Assembly: GCA_008360975.2 (NCBI GenBank)
Contig: CM039184.1
Span: forward strand, 34,955,797 to 35,019,796
Length of the DNA stretch: 64,000 bases
Direction: 5' to 3'
From: Lichenostomus cassidix
Lineage: Eukaryota; Chordata; Aves; Passeriformes; Meliphagidae
Under the pieces are notes generated by a model. The model ran no database searches. It was not told where the DNA came from and saw only the letters and a list, made by a program, of their open reading frames with translations. Made by a program: the position numbers and the translations under genes. Of the stretch, positions 21,701-34,545 are shown piece after piece. The first letter of the stretch is position 1, and each line of letters opens with the position of its first letter.

Positions 21701-24700
21701 TTAACATAAATGTGCAAAAGCACAAAAGGCATTTGCTCAAAACAAGCAATTCCTTTTCTAGTATGAAATGAAAAGGTGATTTCTGCATCCTGCCCTTCTG
21801 TCTGTGAGGGAGGGGAAAAATAAGAAATACACTTATTTTGTTTGTACACAAATGGAAATTCACTTCGCAAAAAAGCAGAATGGGCTGGGAGTTTACGTTG
21901 CTAATCTGTTTTACTTCTCTAAATAATATGAAGTTGATCTCCACAGTGAAAGATGCAGACTTGTATACAACTGTGCATTAGGAAAAACTCAGAAATTATG
22001 TAAAACATACTACAGATTACTTTAAACATTGCTTACTTGCCCTCTGACTTGCCCAGTTGCCATATCAGAGATCAGAAAGGTTATTGTGTGAAAGTTTGTA
22101 TGTCAAAAAGATGTAAGATTACCTACTCAAATGGGTTTATTCTGTTGGTGATCTTTATTTCCCATTTTCCTTCTCACACTCTTTCTTTGAGACTGATGTG
22201 TGACTGCATTCATTTGGAATTAGTGTTTCTCTGTCTACATTTGCTAAGAAATACAATCACTCTCCTCTCAGAGGACTTCAGTTCTATATTTAGAGATAAT
22301 TCCTAATACATATTTTAAAGAATGGCAGAATTAACTTATCCAAAATAATAAAATGCACTATAAGTAAGAAGACTTACTTATTTGTAGGTTCATGTGTTAA
22401 AATAAACTCCTTGTATGTACTAAAGCATTTAGCACATGGAGAATTCTCATTCCCTACTACAAATGGTTTAGGGTTAAAGGATGTTTGAATGCTTGAATTA
22501 AAAGCTGTGCTTAAATACTTATGTGAATTATAGTCTTGGCTTGGTGTAGCTGTGTAGTCATGCCTGAGTAAACTAATAGCAGTGAGTATAAACAGTAAAT
22601 AATTCAGATTTGTACAGAGTTCTTCCCCACAGACACGGAATGGCTTATGCTCTTTATCCACTTGGTTTCCTGTGTTCAGATGTCAAGCAATTGCTTAACT
22701 TCTTGAACTTATATGGCAAAGCCAATCTTTTTTACCATGCCTATTGAATTATAAATAATGTGCATTTGAATTACAAAAACAAAACCCCAAGAGAAAACCC
22801 AAAGGACACTGAAATGAGAAGCTGTTGCCATGTGTTTTGTTGTTTATAATTTTAAGCAAGGTCCCCTATCCATTGTATATGGAAGTAGTGCACAACTCCT
22901 TTTCTGTTGCATGTTCAAATTAATTTACAGTTGATCTATTTTGCCAATAATCTCCTTGTTCTCTTTATAATTATAGTACCTGGCATCTGTAGCAGTGTGG
23001 CTGATCCAGAGCCTTATTCTGCAAATAGAATTTTGCACCAAGTATACAGAGTGTTTTTTTCTTTTCTTATTTCACCTTAATCATCTTCCCTTTGTGCCAT
23101 CTGTTGCACAAGAGGGCTTATTCTCCTTCTGCTGTATCTGCATTATATATAAGCAGAAGATGCCTAACTGAGGTGTCCTTGAACTATCAGTTATCACAAG
23201 CTGTCAAGCATAGAACTGAAAATCTTTAGGGTTAGGTATATTGTATCCTAGAAGACAGTAATATTGCTGAGTAGGGCTAAAAAAGCCTTATAGAGTATCT
23301 GATATTTGGCCAAGACAGTACTTTATCTTGATGTCTCAAATATCTTACTTTACCTTTCTTTTCAATATGAATATCTGTGGAGAAACATTTTGAGATGGTG
23401 TATTAAACCTCTAACAATAACATAGTACTGAGCAATGTACAGATGTTAACTCCAAAACCATCATAGTGTCTTAAGAGGAAAACCTAGCATATTTTTATAC
23501 TTGCTTATGTTGAGTACTAAGTTAAAAATCAGACTAATAATTCTGTAATCACAAAGGTGAGACAGCACTGTATGAATTAAACATTGCTGTAAGGTTTCCC
23601 ATGCAGTGGAGCATTCTGATGGGATTTTTGGGCCCAAATTGAATATGTGTGTCATTCTTGTGCTATTGGGTTTCTCCGTTTCTTGAAGAATCAAAATCCT
23701 GAACTAAAACTTGTGATTGTCCTTAGTTTATGAGGTTATTTTTACTGCAACTGTAAACCAGCCTCAGAGAAAGTTAGTATCAGGTCTTCTTGCTGGGTTG
23801 GTTTTATCCATCACATTTGGGTGACTCCCCATTTAGATGAAAGGAGGCATAAAACTTTACCATTGGGCTTTTTTACTCAGTTCCTACAGAAGGTTATAGC
23901 CTTGTTGCACTTTCTGTATTGCTGTTTTGTCTTCAGACAGAAGAGGCAGTATAAAAGGGCTTAAATCTGTCTATCAGTAGATTTCAAGTAGTCTTCTGTA
24001 CCCAGTAATGGGAAATTATGTCTTAATGATTGTCCTTTTCTCTAGAATTTTACTCTTCTTGCATTGTGAATTTTTCCCTTTTTATCCTGGCATTTAGGTC
24101 AACCTCCTAACCATTGTGCAATGATAGAAATTACTGTCAGACATCTAGGAAGGTAAATCAGTGACAGGAGAGTTTTCTGTGCTTATGATGTTTTTTTAAT
24201 GCTGAGTAGACTCATGCATGGCACTTTTCTCTACAGTGGCAATCTTTTAAGCCTAATGATCACCCAAAAGTTGTACTTAAATTTTTTTAGTACTTCTCTT
24301 CTGAACTCTATTTCTCTCCTTCCAAGGTCACTCATAAGGAATGGTTTCTTTTTACCTGAGCTCTTTTAGAGAAATTAGCAAACTACTTCCAGGTGGATCT
24401 GATAGCTGGCTCCCTTACCTAATGATCCCTTAGCTAATTGGGAGGAGCTCAGGGTGAGAGAGCAGGCAAACAAAAAGCTGGGAGAAATAGTCACGACATT
24501 CATAAAAGGGCACAAGCCTCTGTTTATGCTCTACATGTGTATTTTAATACAGTATTAGGAAGGAGTCAAGCTTCACAACTTCTAGTGCACCTCGTGGCTG
24601 AGCTATACTGCGTAAGTGCAAAAAGCAATTTGGTCAAATACTTATACAGCATGATAGGAGAAAGTTCCAGCTGTTCTTAAGTTGCTCTAGATAACAACCA

Positions 24701-26736
24701 TGATATCTATTCTTGTGGCTTATGCACAGTGATAATGCTCCGTATTTGGTGGGGGAGAATGGAAGACTGTTTAAAAATGTTTGTCTTCAGTTTCACTAGC
24801 AAGGGACATCATGAAGAAAAAACTCCTCTGTTAGGAAATATATTTATCTCCTGAATAGCCAAATGGACTCACTTAAGAAAAGCAAAGCAAGAATCTACTT
24901 CTCTTTATATTGGGCGGATAACTGAAATATACAGGATATTTTATAGTAAAAAAATATTATTAGCAATAGTATGTTTTAATCATATAGGTAATTTATTTGG
25001 GAATTTTCACAATATTACTAACTACCTGGATAAATGTCTTACTAATAGCGAGTTAAAATATTTGCTTTTGGTCTATATAGAATATATGCTGAAAGAGAGG
25101 TGCTAAAATTTCAGTGTCTTGAGGGTTGAATGACATTAGCTTTGTCTTACTTTATTATGAATCATATTTGATACAATTGTACTATTGAATTTTGAATAGT
25201 ACTTTGACTCATTAGCTGCTTTTTTAGTGTTCTAGTTCCTCCTCATTCTCAGTATGAAATCACAAAGATTCACATAGAAGCTTAGTCTCAGATTTTGTAT
25301 CATGTTAGTGTGTTGCATGCATTTGGGGATAAAAATTAAAAAATACCTGTTGGTAATGAAATAGCATAAACAAAAAGGGGTTTGTGATACAAATTAATTC
25401 CCCCCCTTGTAAGTAACAGTAATTGTTTTCATTAAGAAATTAAATGGAATTATAAATATATGAACAATTCTTGGAAAAAATTACTATTTTAGCCAAAAAA
25501 GTCTAAAATTGGGTGACTAAAGTGCCTTTAATTGCATATTCTGTGTTTTTAATGTCTTGTGCAATGTGAAATAGATCACTGAGAGAGGCTGACAGGCTTT
25601 AAGGACACCACTGGATGTTTCTCTCAGTTTCTGGTTGCTTTCCTCTTCATCACCTCTTGTAGCTGCTCCTAACTAGCTGAGGATCACGTGCCCTTCATTG
25701 GTTATTGAATCCAGCTGATTAATTTCTCTATAAAAGCCCAGATAAAAAGAGGTATTTTCTTATGAGGGGGTCTGTAGGTAGAAGGATAGAGAGGTTTTAA
25801 CCTGATCAATGATATGTAAAGGAAAGTGTATCTTCTTGAGAACCTGAGTAGGCTTGAAGGGTTTTGAAACTCTGAAGAGTACATTCTCTGCAAAAATGGG
25901 AAGAATAAAAGTAGTTGAGAAGAATTGAAGGCTTTTATATCCTGATTTTCTTTGAAGTGTTTTTCTTTGTTCTGTGCTCTCTTACTGAAAGAGAGAGAGG
26001 TATAGTAGCCTGAGGTAGGTACTAAGCCAGCCAAGTGACTGATGATGAGCTAACTTGGGAATAAAAAGCTGGAAAAAAAAGTCTATGCTTTGCCAGGGAA
26101 CAAGCAGATGCTTTCTTTGGGGAAGCACCAAGTGACCAGTTTCTGAAACCAGCTCCACAGTGCTGTGACATTAGAAACACTGAGTGCATCTGTCTTGTCC
26201 CTAGGAGTGCAAGTGTGTTCAAGGAGCCTAGAGCAAAACATCTGGTTTCCTAACTGTTTCTTCTGGGAAGTTGGATACTCTTAAACTTCAATACTAAAGT
26301 TGTATTCTGACAACATGAGTGGGAGGTAGGGGTCCTATAATGTAAAGTAACTAAATAACCAGGTTCCTCATGTTGATTGAAAGGCATATTGCTGGAACTG
26401 ATCCATTTGCTCATAATTTTGCTGTGGCAAAGAAAGGTCTTAGCTTAGTTTACAACTGAAATTTTTCTGTGTAAAATGGCTTTAACATGATTGTGTGTCT
26501 GGAAAGAGGAAAGTTAGATGAATTGGGTGAATTCAGAGGGACTTCTGAGTCTTGTTGTTTGTACCTACTTTCTGCTTTTGTATTGGAAATAACAGGAGTG
26601 TTTCTCAAGACATTGCTGGAAGTTTCTTTGAGGCATTCCAGGCACAGTGTTGTAATTGAAGTTCAGTGTAACTTCTTTTTTGTAGTATGTTTTTTGCTGT
26701 CAGTTTGAGGCAAATAACTGTTTTGTTTTGTTATAG

Positions 26737-26875
26737 GGAAAGGTGAACATGGAAAACCATATCCTCTTACAGAGGAAGACCATGATGATTCTGCTTACAG
26801 GGAAAATGGCTTCAACATATTTGTTAGCAACAATATAGCACTGGAACGATCCCTGCCAGACATCCGACATCCTAA
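26737..26875 (+). CDS. GALNTL6: GALNTL6 internal coding exon (stem to catalytic junction)
   Basis: The exon starts after gttatag at 26736, completes the glycine codon split from the previous exon, and then reads [10 protein letters not shown] through SLPDIRHP, 45 full codons, ending with two bases (aa) of an asparagine codon. The donor is gtaagt at 26876. The motif [19 protein letters not shown] followed by SLPDIRH is the hallmark N-terminal block of the GALNT10/GALNTL6 branch; [13 protein letters not shown] fits GALNTL6, whereas GALNT10 has FNIYVSDKISLNR. It covers about residues 83-129, the last part of the stem and the entry into the catalytic domain. Length and phase (1 in, 2 out) match both neighbouring exons exactly, so no exon is missing between them. 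No frameshift or stop is present. The gene is therefore intact as far as it can be seen here. Confidence 0.96.
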
Positions 26876-29150
26876 GTAAGTAAACTGTTTCCTGGACTAT
26901 TTGATTTTTAAGATTTTATCCTTGTATATCTCTAATTTGTTTTCCAGGAAGGTAAATATGAACCCTCAATCAACAAAAACCAATAATTTCATAAAATAGG
27001 AAGTGGAAATTGTACCACTGTTGTTAAATCATTTGCTCTGTCTTTTAAAGTGACTTCTCATTTGATTAGTAATGTGTTGAAGGCCTATAGAACAGTAGAG
27101 AAGGCCTTTTTTCTTTACAGAATGATATTTATTAAATTTCTGTGTTGTGAATTGTGCTAAAAAGCGTTCACATAATTTCTGATGTTCTCATTTGGTTAAT
27201 AGTTGCAGATCTTTGGGCTGGGGAGCAGAGTGAGAACTTGTATATCGTTTTTGGCTGTGTTTGCAAAATGTTTCTTCTGTTTTGGTATGTAAAAAGTTAA
27301 AATAATCCAATAGCTGCAGGTTGCCGTGTGTTGATACTTCAGTTGGTTTATGCAGAATAGAATTATGTAATAACAGAACATGCATGATGCACAGACAGAA
27401 TCTGGGGGCACTGGATGATGGTATTGTTCCCTAACAGCATTAATATAACATAGAGAAATGGGATAAAGCTTATTCTGGAAAATAACTACTAAGCTAAAAA
27501 TTGTCATACAGCAAGCCAAACTTGATTTTCATATTCTTTAATTTTTGGCTCCTTTATACAAAGTGTAGAGCTTCCTATCTGTGAGAGGAAAAGGGGCACT
27601 TTTGGCTTTCTAGGCTCCAGGCTCTTGTTCTTTAGAGTCATTCTGAAGAGAGGGCTGATTTGATTTGTCTCCTTACCTGGCATTTTCCCCCTTTTAATTA
27701 GATGTTATGCAACTACTGTGTGGGGGAAAGGTACAGGAGTGAGACAAAACTAATTGTCTCTATGACAATGTTTTTATTTTCCTTCAGAGACAAGTCTCTC
27801 TATTATACAATCTTTCATGTTAAGGTATCTTCTCACTTCTTAGCTTATTTTGGTATGAAAAGTTGTCAGAGAGTAGAGCAGAACTTCAGGGCTTGACAGA
27901 AGTTCTCAGTGCAGGGAGAAGAGAAATATCATGGCAACTAACCCTTCTTTTTCTGTCAAATGTAGAGCTGTCTTTTTCAAAGAATGAATAATGTATGATT
28001 GTTTGCATAGTAAGAGTTTTTTAAAAATAATTCACTGCAGAGGAATTAACCTTTCATTAGAGATTATTCTAATTTAATTTTAATTGTGAATTGTCTAATT
28101 GTTGTACTGTTTTGAGGAAAAAACCTATTTATCTCTTAATTTGTATATATTAGTATCATTTGCATAGGATCAAGTTAAAAGAAATAACTTGCTCTAACAA
28201 GCTGTATGTTTTATATACTTTCTTTGCTTTCTCCTTTGCCAAATTACCTGAAATCATATAATGAATGTTTCCAAGGAGTTTGAGTTCTAATGTACAGCTG
28301 TATAGCATTGAAGCTGTGGTAGATTACATTGTTGGTATAATAAATATGTTCATCAAGCATCCTTCTCTGTTAGCAAAACTGCAGAGGACAGTTACTAAGA
28401 CGGGAATTACTAAAAGGAAGCTGTCAGGTTTGTCATCCCTTTGTGGTTTTGTAAATTGGTCTTTTGGCAACCTCTTTCTCACCTGCTGCTGTCCTCAGAG
28501 TCCCTGACATTTCCATGCATGTCCCTAGAAGCAATGACGGTGATGTGTTGTCAGAAGTGACGTATTAGGAACGAGTCAGTGCTACACCAGCCTCTCTCAG
28601 CCCTCTTTTCCCCAACACGAATCTTTCTGTGAGTTGCACCTGAGTGACTCATTTGGGAAGCTTGTATCCTTAGGTGTCTGCATTGTTGCCATGTTCCAGC
28701 TAGATTCCTGTGGCGTTCAATGAAATCTTGTGTGGTGGATGTTTTAGTAGTGTCCTGACTGAACTGACTTGAGCCATGTCTTTCTGTCCTTCCTTATGTT
28801 AAACACTCATTAACAAGTACCCATTAGTTAATTGACTGTATCACTTACCATCTAAATATAAAGAGGAAAAAATGTTCTCGTGCTGTAATTGCACCAGGAA
28901 GTAGTGCATCAATTAAGGTGACAAAGCTGGGCTCAATACTTCTGATGGCTGTACCTTGAAGCAAGAATATTTCTTGAACTTCCAAGAGACAAAGAAGTCT
29001 GACAATGCTTTCTGACCTACTGTCAGAAACAAACCCATCTCTTGGCTGCTGCCACTATTAAATATGGCCAGTCTCAAACTGCTCTTTGTGTTCAGAAATG
29101 TCTTCTCTCTTCAGAAGTGTGTGTGAAATGTGAAGTAGTTCATACCTCAT

Positions 29151-29190
29151 TGTGCTGGTTTTGGCTTGGCTAGAGTTACTTTTCTTCATA
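29151..29190 (+). mobile_element. Relic of the 5' end of an avian endogenous-retrovirus LTR
   Basis: The 40 bases starting tgtgctggttttggctt match, with about three differences, the opening of a common avian LTR that I recall as TGTGCTGGTTTTGGCTGGGA followed by TAGAGTTAATTTTCTTC. The similarity stops abruptly after cttcata; the following sequence is unrelated as far as I can tell. Only the first few dozen bases of the LTR survive, probably after a deletion. Recognition is from memory, not a search. Confidence 0.45.
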
Positions 29191-31140
29191 AATTTGCATG
29201 TCATTCTTGCATGCATGGACTGTGCTAGAGGCTGGAGCTAAACCCTGGCACTAATAAAGTTGCTTTCGGAGAAACTGATTAGAAAATTATGTAATTTCTC
29301 TCCAGGAAGAACATTACAGTAGATCAATCAGGTGTGGTATAGCAGGCAAGCTCTAGTTTGGCCAGCTTTTGAGTGTTATAAAGGGTTTGGTGTTGTGGAG
29401 CTTCTAACTGCTTTGAGGCTTTTAGCTGTTGTCTTGTGCACATTTGTGAGAGATGACAGTACTGTAGACTTTGAGTTTTGATCCTTTGTGTCTATTTCAT
29501 GTATGCCATTTGCACTAAAAATGGTCGTCGTCTGCTGAGGACTGATTTCCTGAAAATACTATTATATATTGTATAGAACCAAATAGAATGGTTTTATTAC
29601 CATCAGTAGAGAAAATTCACAAAATGAACCTTCAAATGCAACAAAATTGAGTGGTAAATCCTGTAATTTGAATAAAAACTTAAGTCAGAAAAGCAGCTTC
29701 AGTAATTTCTACATTCCTCTAAAATAACATCAAAAATATTTTGTTCCAAAGTCAAACCAAAGAAATTTAAAGTAGCTCTTCCAAGTGTTTGGTTTTCTGG
29801 GAAGTATGCAAAGACAACAGAAAAAACTTGCTCTTTTTCATCCAAATAAACTTTCTGAGTCTCTTCGGAAACTGGGCTCAGGATTTGCAAATAACACCTA
29901 GCAGGGGGATGGGTAGAACTAAACTAATGCTTAGATGATTGAACTCTGAGAAATTCAGGTTTTTAGATTTTTTTAATAATATCCTTATGTTTTTCCTGTG
30001 ATACTTAAAACACTTCAGCAAGGTGTTATAATTGCTTCTTCTTTCCTTTTTAAGACAGAAAAATGTGTGTGCTGTAAAAAAATCCATAGAGAAATGAAAC
30101 AGTTAACTTCTATTTTAAGGCTGACTTGACCTTTGCTGCTTCCTTACTATGTTTTTATTGCATGTCTCTAATATCTCCCATGTTTTATTTATGTCTCTCA
30201 TAGCTGCACTGAAATAATATTTTTTTCCATTTCTGAGTGGTCTTTGATGTCTTGTTTCTGTCCCACTCTTGTGTGCAAGTCTTGGCACAGTGGGCGTTGA
30301 GCTACTTAGCTAATTCCCTGTTCTCTGCCCACAGTCACACCTGTCTTTGAGTTTAAACAAAGAAACAAACTTCTTTTTGTTCCCCCCTAATTCTAAATAA
30401 CAATCTGTAAGAGGCTTATCACCTCAGTTTATTTGGTTTCAAGACTGATTTAGTGAAAATAAGAGTTCTGATCTCCCAAAGTGAAAGGCAACATTATCAG
30501 TTTTAGCTAGTATTGAGAGAAAGCAGTGGAATTAATATTTAAGGGTTAGAAACTCTGCAATGATATAAGAAATATTTCAAAACCCACAAGAAGAGTGTTT
30601 TCATTCACATCTCTTTTCACCTACTTCATGCCACTTTCTATAGTCCAGAATACAGCAAGCCTGCTAATGCCAGGGAAGAAGTTGGCAGTATTTTCTATTG
30701 TATAAAGAGAAATGCTACATATTATAACATTGAATGTACCAGTTAAAATTAATTCTTATCTTCCCCACATTATTAAATATTCTGCTATTCATACCAGTTT
30801 TGTTCAAACAAATAAAACTGAATCTGACTCACATTTTTAACAGCATTTTAAATGTGATTTTAATGAGGCTTGGGGGAAGGATTGCAATCATCTAGTCTGA
30901 ACAGTAAATATAAATTTTGTGATCTATCCTGTTTCAAGCTCCTAAGTCTTTGTATACTAGACAATCCATTTTTTAAGCCTTTCATTATCGAGTCAAGGAA
31001 TTCAAATTAGTCCCTGATACTAATACAGTTGCAAGCTTTATAATTTGAAATCTTTGTGTTTGGTATGTTTGTATAGCTTAATTTGAACAATAGGTCTCCT
31101 TTTATCTAAAATATGTAGATTGATTTCTGACAACCATATC

Positions 31141-31736
31141 CTGGAGCCCATCAAGGACAGCATTGTGAGCCAGACAGGGGAGGGGATTGTCCCACTCTGT
31201 GCTGGTGCAGTCTCACCTCAAATCCTGCATGCACTTTTAGGCACCATAATATGAGAGGGATGAAAAGCTGTCAGAGAGCATCCAGAGGACTACCATGAAG
31301 ATGAAGGGTCTAGAGCTGAAGCCGTATGAGGAATGGTTAAGGTCACTTGGTCAGGTTCAGCCTGCAGAAGAGGAGACTGAGGGGAGACCTCATTGCAGTC
31401 TTCCTCGTGCGGGGAAGAGGAAGGGCAGGCACTGATCTCTCTTCTGTGGTTACCAGTGACAGGACCCTAAGGAACGGCATGAAGCTGAGTCAGGGGAGGT
31501 TTAGGCTGGATATTAGAAAAAGATGTTTTTTACCCAGAGAGTGGTCAGGCACTGGAGCAGGCTCCCCAGGGAAGTGGTCGCAGCACCAAGCCTGACAGAG
31601 TCCAAGGAGTGTTTGGAAAATGAAAATGCTCTAAGGCACATGGTGTGACTCTTGGGGTGTCCTGTGTAGGGCCAGGAGCTGGACTTGATGGTCCTTGTGA
31701 GTCTCTTCCTGCTCAAGCTGTTCTATGATTCTATGA
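31141..31736 (+). mobile_element. CR1 LINE, 5'-truncated 3' end
   Basis: About 600 bases match the CR1 3' region in order: the end of the reverse-transcriptase ORF (gaagaggagactgaggggag, encoding the familiar RLRGDLIA block), the 3' untranslated part (ggctccccagggaagtgg, gtgtgactcttggggtgtcc, gggccaggagctggacttga) and the diagnostic terminal octamer repeat TTCTATGATTCTATGA at 31721-31736. The wording is closest to the CR1-J/Y type subfamilies common in birds. It lies in the same orientation as GALNTL6. Five-prime truncation is normal for CR1. It encodes no functional protein; the 82-codon frame over it is a remnant with shifts. Confidence 0.92.
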
Positions 31737-34406
31737 CTTGGGTAGTCACAGATCAGATGCTCAAATCTTTCCCAGCTTGCCTCAGTACTCTTTCACAAGA
31801 AATCTCATCCTTGTAAGGTTTCACTGGGCATAGATAGATTCATTTGGTAATGAAATTCTTCCCATTCTTGTTGTACATTAAGAATCTCCAAACTGAATCT
31901 TGTGCTGTCTGGTTTTTAGCCTGCATGGGCTTGAGTCAATGTTTCCAATCCTTTTCTGCTGATCTTGCTATTGCTGTGTGAAGTGCTGGCCCTTCAATGT
32001 CACTCCCAGCAGTATTCCTTTTTGGAAGTCTGAACTATCCTCATTTTTCTTAGACATGAAATTTTTCATAACCCTCAGAAGGAATGCATTTTCATGATTA
32101 AAGAAATACGAGTGTTTAGCTAAGGGCTGTTAGATCTTCTGTGTTCTGGACACTAATGAGGTTTTATTTCTTTCTAATAACAAAACCAAATTTCATTCCA
32201 TGGGTTCTGCATAACTGAAACTCTCCTTTTCAGTAGCAGAAGCTGAGAGAATGCCTAAATGGTTCTCTCACAAAACATTTGAATGCAGTGTTGTAGCTCT
32301 CCATTGTATTTTTGAAAAAGAGGCTAAGTGACTATGAAATGGGATTTCTCCGGGCAACATGTTTTTTGATTGACTCAATTTTTGTGTTTCTTTAGATTAG
32401 TTGCAGAGTTAACAGAGTTGGAGTCACTCTTAATCACTATGTTCCAGTAAACTTGGCAAAAACATTAGTGTAACTAGACTCATGGGAAAGGGATATAGTT
32501 AGATATATAATCAGGTAGTAGTCCATATCTGAATGCCCTGAAAAAGTAGTTATTGCATTGTATTTAGCTACTTTCTTTGTATAAATACAGTGCATTTTTC
32601 AGAATCTAGGCTATGTATATTGTGCCTAATACTAAAATTTAAAAGTTTCTCTTTAATCCAGCACTCCAAGATAACTTCCAATGAATTTCTTCAGCAGTCT
32701 ATGACCTTAAAAACATGCTTGGGTTGTCCTGCCTTGCTAAAAAAACCTAAAAACTAGACTACATCATTTACGTATGCTGAAATTACAAATATTTAATAAC
32801 ACCGATGGAAGTATTTAGTTCTTTGGATCTTCTGTTAAATTTTTGATCATATGGTGAAAGAAACAGATAGTAGACAGTTTTTTCTAGTTCTCGTTCATTT
32901 TAGGAAATCAGAAATGTTTTCAGACTTGTATATGTTGCATTGCTTCATACAGCTGATCACTAGCATTAGCTTAACTTTATCTGGCTACCGAGCAACTGTT
33001 TAAACTCAAATTGTGCTTTTAGTCGGTATTAGAAAAGCTAGAAATTATGACTATGCTTTTCAAACTGTTTTGTGTAGTTACTGAATAATGTAGTGAAAGT
33101 GAAAAGTCACGTGGTCCAATAGGCAATGTCCCCATTTCCAAGCCTGACCAGATTGTTCTCTGCAGTTTCTTCAGGGCATCCCATTTGAAGTGCAGCTCCT
33201 CAAAACAGTATCAGGAATATTTTATACCCAAGAAAACCTATGGCTTTCTGTCTCTGTCATGGCTTCTGTCACTTTCTCTGCAGAATACATATTGATAGTA
33301 ACAAATAACATGGAATAATTCCCAAGTGCTTTCTGGGTGTTGGTGTGTCCTTTTTTTTTTTTATGGCAGTAACAGCAAAAATGTGGCTGGAGATTGATGA
33401 TTCCCTTTCCATCCTTTTATTGAGAAATAGGCTGCAGTGTTAAATAGGCCAGTGAAGAGAGTCCAAGCCTGATGGGTCTGTTTCTGCCTACTGAAAATTA
33501 TTTGATAAAAGAAATGATCTGTTTATATATGTAGGGAAAAGTAGTTTTTGTGTGTTTAGATACCTTGCATGTTACTTAGAATCCAGTAAATCCTCCCACG
33601 CTGCTGAGAAAATAGCAAGCTGCAGTAAACATAACTGTGAAATCTAAACTAAATGGGTACAGGAATTCTGAAGCATATTCACCCTCCAGCCAGTTCTGTA
33701 CATCTGGGATAGCCAAGTCTATTAGCATTTGGCAGTGATTAAGGCTTGGACTTTTAACTGTCAAATAATACAACAGTAAAATTGGAAAGTACATCCAGCT
33801 TTGCTAAGATTTGCGAGAAATGTGGGATGTTCTGGGGTTTTGTATCTTTGAAGTTCATAGGTGAAAGTGATGATATATGTTATTAATTCAGTAGTTTTAT
33901 GAAAAGCCTCAGTATACCTAACTGAGCCAGCAGTACATTCTCAGTGGCAGCAAAATTAGCTATTGCACCTCATGTAATAAGGACAGAAGATGTGCAGCAG
34001 TGCTGGAATAGAAAAGCAACTTCCATTTTGCTTGATTTGATTGTTGGAAACCTTCTTGAGCTCCAATTTTCTGAAGGCTGTGCTGGCCACAGGGTGTGGT
34101 AGTAGGCATGAGAAGTTACTGATCTTGTTGGCATATGTGGTCCATGAGGCCCAACAGCACTTCCACAGCATTTGCTCCCTTGTCTACCGGTTGTGATTTT
34201 GGTGTTATAGACACTGGTCAGATCTAGTACTATCTTGCCTGTTATCTCTTTTCTTGTGTACAGGCGATTGTGTTGAGAGAGAGATGTAAGCCTGAGCACA
34301 TACTGCAGTGAAAGGGAGTGGTGAAGAGATGTAGGTAGATCACAGAAAGACTATCTTTGAAAATTAAGTACTTTATGCTTAAGCAAACTGGACATAAGAA
34401 GCTTAT

Positions 34407-34545
34407 GGGCCTGATGGGATGTACCCATGAATGGTGAAGGAACTATTACCTATTTGAGGTTCCTCTCAATGGTATTTGAATGATCACAGCAAGTGAGAGA
34501 AGTACCTGAGGATTGATGCAAAACTGGGAGGAGTGGCTGAGTTTA
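34407..34545 (+). mobile_element. Decayed, internally deleted CR1 LINE remnant
   Basis: The first part (gggcctgatgggatgtaccc through gagaagtacctgaggattg) resembles the start of the CR1 reverse-transcriptase domain, whose protein wording is PDGIHPRVLRE followed by SGEVPEDW. It is then joined directly to gcaaaactgggaggagtggc at 34518-34540, which resembles the KLGGVAD block that normally lies several hundred bases further on. The joint implies an internal deletion. Divergence is high and the edges are uncertain. It is no longer coding. Confidence 0.55.

Larger units (their letters stand above)
6253..26736 (+). other. GALNTL6: GALNTL6 intron, about 20.5 kb
   Basis: The intron runs from gtatac to ttatag. 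Exon phases on both sides join without a gap, so no coding exon is hidden inside. It contains an antisense solo LTR at 9513-10432, a 3' LTR fragment at 15538-15730, low-complexity T/G-rich tracts (about 17690-17745 and 20445-20535), poly-T runs (18818-18845) and TA-rich tracts (13893-13906, 17678-17690). Several blocks look like candidate conserved noncoding elements because they are dense in ATTA and AATTAATT cores: about 12460-12760, 16590-16760 and 19195-19640. I see no tRNA, rRNA or known microRNA in it. All open frames are short and unsupported. Confidence 0.9.

Noticed and set aside
25702..26034. 110-codon minus-strand frame
   Set aside because: Low-complexity, Phe/Ser/Lys-rich translation of AT-rich intron with no domain, promoter or splice context.
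31347..31716. Open frames of 82 codons (+) and 67 codons (-)
   Set aside because: They fall inside the CR1 3' end; the + frame merely echoes the end of the CR1 reverse-transcriptase ORF.
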